From Skermanella mucosa (GTDB lineage Bacteria > Pseudomonadota > Alphaproteobacteria > Azospirillales > Azospirillaceae), in NCBI RefSeq assembly GCF_016765655.2, contig NZ_CP086106.1, forward strand, positions 2,724,501-2,788,500: DNA of 64,000 bases. Direction: 5' to 3'. Below the pieces are notes generated by a model, which worked only from the letters and a program-made list of their open reading frames with translations, was not told where the DNA came from and ran no database searches. Both the position numbers and the translations under genes were made by a program. Positions within the stretch are counted from its first letter, which is position 1. Each line of letters opens with the position of its first letter. Positions 60,483 through 64,000 of the stretch are shown here, piece by piece.

Positions 60483-61370
60483 ATGGCCGAAACCACACTG
60501 CCGGGTTTGGTCCCCGACGCTCCGGTCACGTCGCGCGGCTACTGGAGCACCGTCTTCCGCCGGCTGAGCGGCGATTGGACGACGATCCTCTGCCTCGTCG
60601 TCCTCGCCGTCATCATCCTGTCCGCCGTCTTCGCGCCGTGGATCGCGCCGGCCGACCCCTACAAGACCAGCGTGATCCGCCGCCTGAAGGATATCGGGAC
60701 GCCGGGCTTCCCGCTGGGCACCGACGAGCTCGGCCGCGACATGCTGAGCCGGCTGATCCATGGCGGGAGGCTGTCGCTCCTGATGGGCATCACCCCGGTG
60801 ATCAACGCCCTGGTGATCGGCAGCCTGCTCGGCATCGTGGCGGGATTCGTCGGCGGCAAGGTCAACATGGTGATCATGCGGACGGTGGACGTGTTCTACG
60901 CCTTTCCCTCGGTCCTGCTCGCCATCGCGATCTCCGGGGCGCTGGGCGCAGGGCTGGTCAACAGCATCGTGTCCCTGACCATCGTCTTCATCCCGCCGAT
61001 CACCCGCGTCGCCGAGAGCGTGACCACCAGCGTCCGCAACCTGGACTTCGTGGAGGCGGCGCGCGCCAGCGGCGCCGGCAGCTTCACCATCATCCGCGTC
61101 CATGTGCTGGGCAACGTGCTGGGGCCCGTCTTCGTCTTCGCAACCGGGCTGATCAGCGTGTCGATCATCCTGGCCTCCGGCCTCAGCTTCCTGGGGCTGG
61201 GGGTCCGCCCGCCCGAACCCGAATGGGGCCTGATGCTGAACACGCTGCGCCAGTCGATCTACGTCAATCCCTGGGTCTGCGCCCTGCCCGGCGTGATGAT
61301 CTTCATCACCTCGATCTGCTTCAACCTGATGAGCGACGGCCTGCGCGCCGCCATGGACGTGAAATCATGA
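60483..61370 (+). CDS. ABC importer permease, DppC type
   Basis: The 295-residue protein is the second permease of the importer: an N-terminal cytoplasmic segment, one membrane helix (LCLVVLAVIILSAVFAPWIA), the FPLGTDELGRDMLSRLIHGG loop that marks DppC-type proteins, and five further helices with the coupling segment EAARASGAGSFTIIRVHVLG. Its stop overlaps the following ATPase start (ATGA). Confidence 0.93.
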   Translation: MAETTLPGLVPDAPVTSRGYWSTVFRRLSGDWTTILCLVVLAVIILSAVFAPWIAPADPYKTSVIRRLKDIGTPGFPLGTDELGRDMLSRLIHGGRLSLLMGITPVINALVIGSLLGIVAGFVGGKVNMVIMRTVDVFYAFPSVLLAIAISGALGAGLVNSIVSLTIVFIPPITRVAESVTTSVRNLDFVEAARASGAGSFTIIRVHVLGNVLGPVFVFATGLISVSIILASGLSFLGLGVRPPEPEWGLMLNTLRQSIYVNPWVCALPGVMIFITSICFNLMSDGLRAAMDVKS

Positions 61371-62419
61371 CCGCGGCGATCTCCGCCCCCGGCAGCGCGC
61401 AGCCGCTCCTCCTGGTCAAGGATCTGAAGAAATATTTCCCGATCCTGGGCGGCGTGCTGAACCGCAAGGTCGCCACCGTGCAGGCGGTGGACGAGGTCTC
61501 GTTTGAGGTCGCCCGCGGGGAAACCCTGGGCGTCGTGGGCGAAAGCGGCTGCGGCAAGTCCACCACCGCCCGCCTGCTGATGCGCCTGATCGAGCCCGAC
61601 GCGGGCGACGTCATCTTCGACGGCGAGGGCGTCGGCGAGCAGCATGGCATTTCCGTCCGGGACATGCGGCGGAACATGCAGATGGTCTTCCAGGACAGCT
61701 ACGCGAGCCTCAACCCGCGCCTGACCATCGAGGAATCGATCGCCTTCGGTCCCAAGGTCCATGGCCTGCCCGCCAAGGCGGCGCGGGAGCGTGCCCGCTC
61801 CCTGCTCGCCAAGGTCGGGCTGGACCCCAACCTGTTCGTCCGCCGCTATCCGCACGAGCTGTCGGGCGGCCAGCGCCAGCGCGTCAACATCGCCCGCGCC
61901 CTGGCGCTGGAGCCCCGCCTGGTCATCTTCGACGAGGCCGTCTCCGCCCTGGACAAGTCGGTCGAGGCGCAGGTTCTGAACCTGCTGAACGACCTGAAGC
62001 GCGAGATGGACCTGACCTACATCTTCATCTCCCACGACCTCAACGTGGTCCAGTACATCAGCGACCGGGTGCTGGTCATGTACCTGGGCAAGGTGGTCGA
62101 GACCGGCACGGTCGAGTCCATCTACGGCGATCCCCGGCACCCCTATACCCGCGCCCTGCTCTCCTCCATGCCCAGCATGGACCCGGCCCGCCGGACGACC
62201 GCGCCGGCCCTGACCGGCGACCCGCCCAACCCGATCAATCCGCCGTCCGGCTGCCGCTTCCGCACCCGCTGCGCCTTCGCGGAGGATGTCTGCGCCCGCA
62301 CGGAGCCCCGCCTGGAGACCATCCGTCCCGCCGAACGCCACGCCGCCGCCTGCCACATCGAAATCGCGGGTTCCGGCCACACCAGGGCCGCCCCCCAGCC
62401 GATCGGAGCCGTAGCATGA
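61367..62419 (+). CDS. ABC importer ATPase, DppF/OppF type
   Basis: The 350-residue ATPase has Walker A VGESGCGKSTT, Q-loop MVFQDSYASLNPR, the signature LSGGQRQRVNIARAL and Walker B LVIFDEAVSALDKSV, plus the C-terminal oligopeptide-transporter extension with a cysteine-bearing GCRFRTRCAFAEDVC, which in this class holds an iron-sulfur cluster. It pairs with the next gene product. Both ends overlap neighbouring genes by 4 bases. Confidence 0.93.
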   Translation: MTAAISAPGSAQPLLLVKDLKKYFPILGGVLNRKVATVQAVDEVSFEVARGETLGVVGESGCGKSTTARLLMRLIEPDAGDVIFDGEGVGEQHGISVRDMRRNMQMVFQDSYASLNPRLTIEESIAFGPKVHGLPAKAARERARSLLAKVGLDPNLFVRRYPHELSGGQRQRVNIARALALEPRLVIFDEAVSALDKSVEAQVLNLLNDLKREMDLTYIFISHDLNVVQYISDRVLVMYLGKVVETGTVESIYGDPRHPYTRALLSSMPSMDPARRTTAPALTGDPPNPINPPSGCRFRTRCAFAEDVCARTEPRLETIRPAERHAAACHIEIAGSGHTRAAPQPIGAVA

Positions 62420-63438
62420 CCGCAGCCCTGCGCCAGGACGCCGCCCCCGTGGCGGCTCCCGCCGAAGCGCCCCTCGTGTCGGTGGAAGGCCTGACCGTCC
62501 GATTCCGGGGCGGCGACGGGGAGATCAACGCCGTCAACGGGGTGGACTTCACCCTGGAGCGCGGCAAGGTGCTGACGATCCTGGGGGAGTCCGGCTCCGG
62601 CAAGAGCGTCACGCTGAAGGCCATGATGCGGCTTCACCCGCCGAGGCGCACCCAATATGGCGGCGGCATCCGGATCGGCGGGCGCGATATCCTGTCCCTT
62701 TCCGAGCGCGAACTGGTCCAGGTCCGCGGCTCCGTCGTCAGCATGATCTTCCAGGAGCCGATGCTGGCCTTCGACCCGGTCTACACGATCGGCCGCCAGA
62801 TCGCCGAGACGGTCGTCCGCCACGAGGGCGTGTCCTACCGGGATGCCGACAAGCGCGCCCTGGAGCTGCTGGAACTGGTGCAGATCCCGTCGGCCGCCCG
62901 CCGGCTCAAGGCGTATCCGCACGAGATGTCCGGCGGCATGCGGCAGCGGGCGATGATCGCCCTGGCCCTGTCCTGCCGGCCCGACCTGCTGCTGGCCGAC
63001 GAGCCGACGACGGCGCTGGACGCCACCGTCCAGATGCAGGTGCTGGTCCTGCTGCGCCAGCTTCAGCGCGAGATGGGCATGGCGGTGATCTTCGTGACCC
63101 ACGACATGGGCGTGGCGGCCGAAATCGCGGACGACGTCGCCGTCATGTATGCCGGCCGCTTCATCGAGACCGGTCCCGTCGGCGACGTGATCGGCCGGCG
63201 CCTGCATCCCTACACCGAGGGGCTGCTCGCCTCGACCGTCCACGGCGCGTCGCGCGGCGAGCGCCTGCAGACGATCCCCGGAGCCCCGCCCAACCTCGCC
63301 CGCCTGCCTTCCGGCTGCAGCTTCGCGCCGCGCTGCCGATATGTCGATGCCCGGTGCCGGGAGACCGATATCCCGCTGTTCCAGCCGGCCCCCGACCACA
63401 CGGCCCGATGCCTGAGAATCGACCGCGAGAGATCATGA
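62416..63438 (+). CDS. ABC importer ATPase, DppD/OppD type
   Basis: The 340-residue ATPase has Walker A LGESGSGKSVTL, Q-loop MIFQEPMLAFDPVYTIGRQI, the signature MSGGMRQRAMIALAL and Walker B LLLADEPTTALDATV, and the C-terminal SGCSFAPRCRYVDARC region with cysteines spaced for an iron-sulfur cluster. It completes the importer A-B-C-F-D. Its stop overlaps the racemase start. Confidence 0.93.
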   Translation: MTAALRQDAAPVAAPAEAPLVSVEGLTVRFRGGDGEINAVNGVDFTLERGKVLTILGESGSGKSVTLKAMMRLHPPRRTQYGGGIRIGGRDILSLSERELVQVRGSVVSMIFQEPMLAFDPVYTIGRQIAETVVRHEGVSYRDADKRALELLELVQIPSAARRLKAYPHEMSGGMRQRAMIALALSCRPDLLLADEPTTALDATVQMQVLVLLRQLQREMGMAVIFVTHDMGVAAEIADDVAVMYAGRFIETGPVGDVIGRRLHPYTEGLLASTVHGASRGERLQTIPGAPPNLARLPSGCSFAPRCRYVDARCRETDIPLFQPAPDHTARCLRIDRERS

Positions 63439-64000
63439 GAGTCCTCGTCATCAATCCGAACACGACCGTAGCCGTCACCGAGAGCATCGTGGCCGAGGCG
63501 CGGCGCGTCGCGACCCCGGACATCGAGATCACCGGCTTGTCCGCCCGCTTCGGCTCCTCCTTCATCCAGACGCCGGAAGAGTCGGCGACGGCCGCCGAAG
63601 CGGTGCTGGAACTGGTCGCCCGCTTGGCCCCGGGATTCGACGCCGTCGTGATCGCGGCGTTCTCCGATCCGGGACTGGACGCGGCACGCGAAATCTCGCC
63701 GGTTCCCGTGGTCGGCATCGCGGAAAGCGCGATGCTCACCGCATTGATGTGCGGCGGCCGATTCGCGATCGTGACCCTGGGATCTGCCTTGAAACCGGTC
63801 CTGGAGCAGGCGGCTCGCCGGCTGGGCTGCGCCGCGAGGCTCTCCGCCGTCCATGCGCTCGACCTGCCCGCCGGCGCGGAGGACGGCGCCCGAAGGGCGA
63901 CCACCGTGCAACACGACCACGGCGCCACCTTGGCCGGCCTTTGCCGCAGGGCCGCCGCGACCGAGGGCGTACGGTCGATCATCCTCGGCGGTGGCCCCCT
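63435..64000 (+). CDS. Asp/Glu/hydantoin racemase-family protein (partial, runs off end)
   Basis: The first 188 residues are visible. They begin MRVLVINPNTTVAVTESIVA, the classic opening of the hydantoin racemase (HyuE) family, with later VVIAAFSDPGLDAARE and VVGIAESAMLTALMCGGRFA. The first catalytic Cys of the family usually falls near an 'FxDPxL' stretch; here the residue is Ala or Ser (AAFSDP), which may mean altered chemistry. The second, normally near the end, is beyond the window. It is translationally coupled to the importer, suggesting that the imported solute is a hydantoin-, amide- or amino-acid-like compound. Confidence 0.85.
   Translation, partial: MRVLVINPNTTVAVTESIVAEARRVATPDIEITGLSARFGSSFIQTPEESATAAEAVLELVARLAPGFDAVVIAAFSDPGLDAAREISPVPVVGIAESAMLTALMCGGRFAIVTLGSALKPVLEQAARRLGCAARLSAVHALDLPAGAEDGARRATTVQHDHGATLAGLCRRAAATEGVRSIILGGGP

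Noticed and set aside
1-64000. Insertion sequences, prophage or integrase-linked island
   Set aside because: No transposase, integrase, phage gene, tRNA gene or terminal repeats were seen, and codon use is even across the genes.

Overview
This is a high-GC stretch of chromosome from an alphaproteobacterium, most likely Rhodospirillales near Azospirillum or Skermanella. The reasons are the GC-rich codon use, an HWE-type sensor kinase, a class I PHA synthase, many short 'ATGA' gene overlaps, and a PiuC-type hydroxylase behind a Fur box. This is inference from gene content; no rRNA or tRNA gene was found to anchor the taxonomy.

Layout. 1-5 kb: the tail of FtsK, small proteins, a single-domain response regulator, a 1.2-kb non-coding stretch with DnaA-box-like sites, and a fusA gene standing outside the str operon with a strong terminator. 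4.9-20.2 kb: the most unusual part. A sigma-54 activator faces a four-gene ATGA-coupled operon (three large TolC-like outer-membrane proteins and a degenerate ATP-grasp-like protein), with a good sigma-54 promoter between them. Then come a membrane FHA protein, a class III cyclase fused to an FHA domain, a PP2C phosphatase, an 82-residue Gly/Ser-rich peptide with its own promoter, an intact ATP-grasp enzyme, a HlyD-type adaptor and a PpiC-type isomerase with no signal peptide. I read this as a candidate peptide modification and export locus under sigma-54 and phosphoprotein or cyclic-nucleotide control. No ABC exporter and no Ser/Thr kinase lie in the window.

20-36 kb: an S10 carboxypeptidase, sugar-acid catabolism (FAH and UxaA families), a free-methionine sulfoxide reductase, a higBA toxin-antitoxin pair, a DnaQ-like exonuclease, an M20 dipeptidase, hydrolases, a tyrosine phosphatase and a complete Liv-type ABC transporter. 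36-43.6 kb: a two-domain SagB-like oxidoreductase, a Fur-controlled pair (periplasmic GGE-repeat protein and PKHD hydroxylase), a D-amino-acid lyase and a DASS anion symporter. 43.6-53.3 kb: a structured intergenic region with a likely small RNA, a large hybrid HWE kinase, a PHA block (PhaC-like hydrolase and phaC) and two LuxR-type regulators, one lacking its phospho-acceptor Asp. 53.5-64 kb: an MBL hydrolase, a PfkB sugar kinase, a 2-keto-4-pentenoate hydratase-like protein, an acyl-CoA dehydrogenase and a peptide-type ABC importer whose last visible gene, an Asp/Glu/hydantoin racemase, runs off the end.

Start sites were chosen from ribosome-binding sites, domain boundaries and signal peptides, and several differ from the longest open frame. 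All functions are assigned from motifs read by eye, without database searches.
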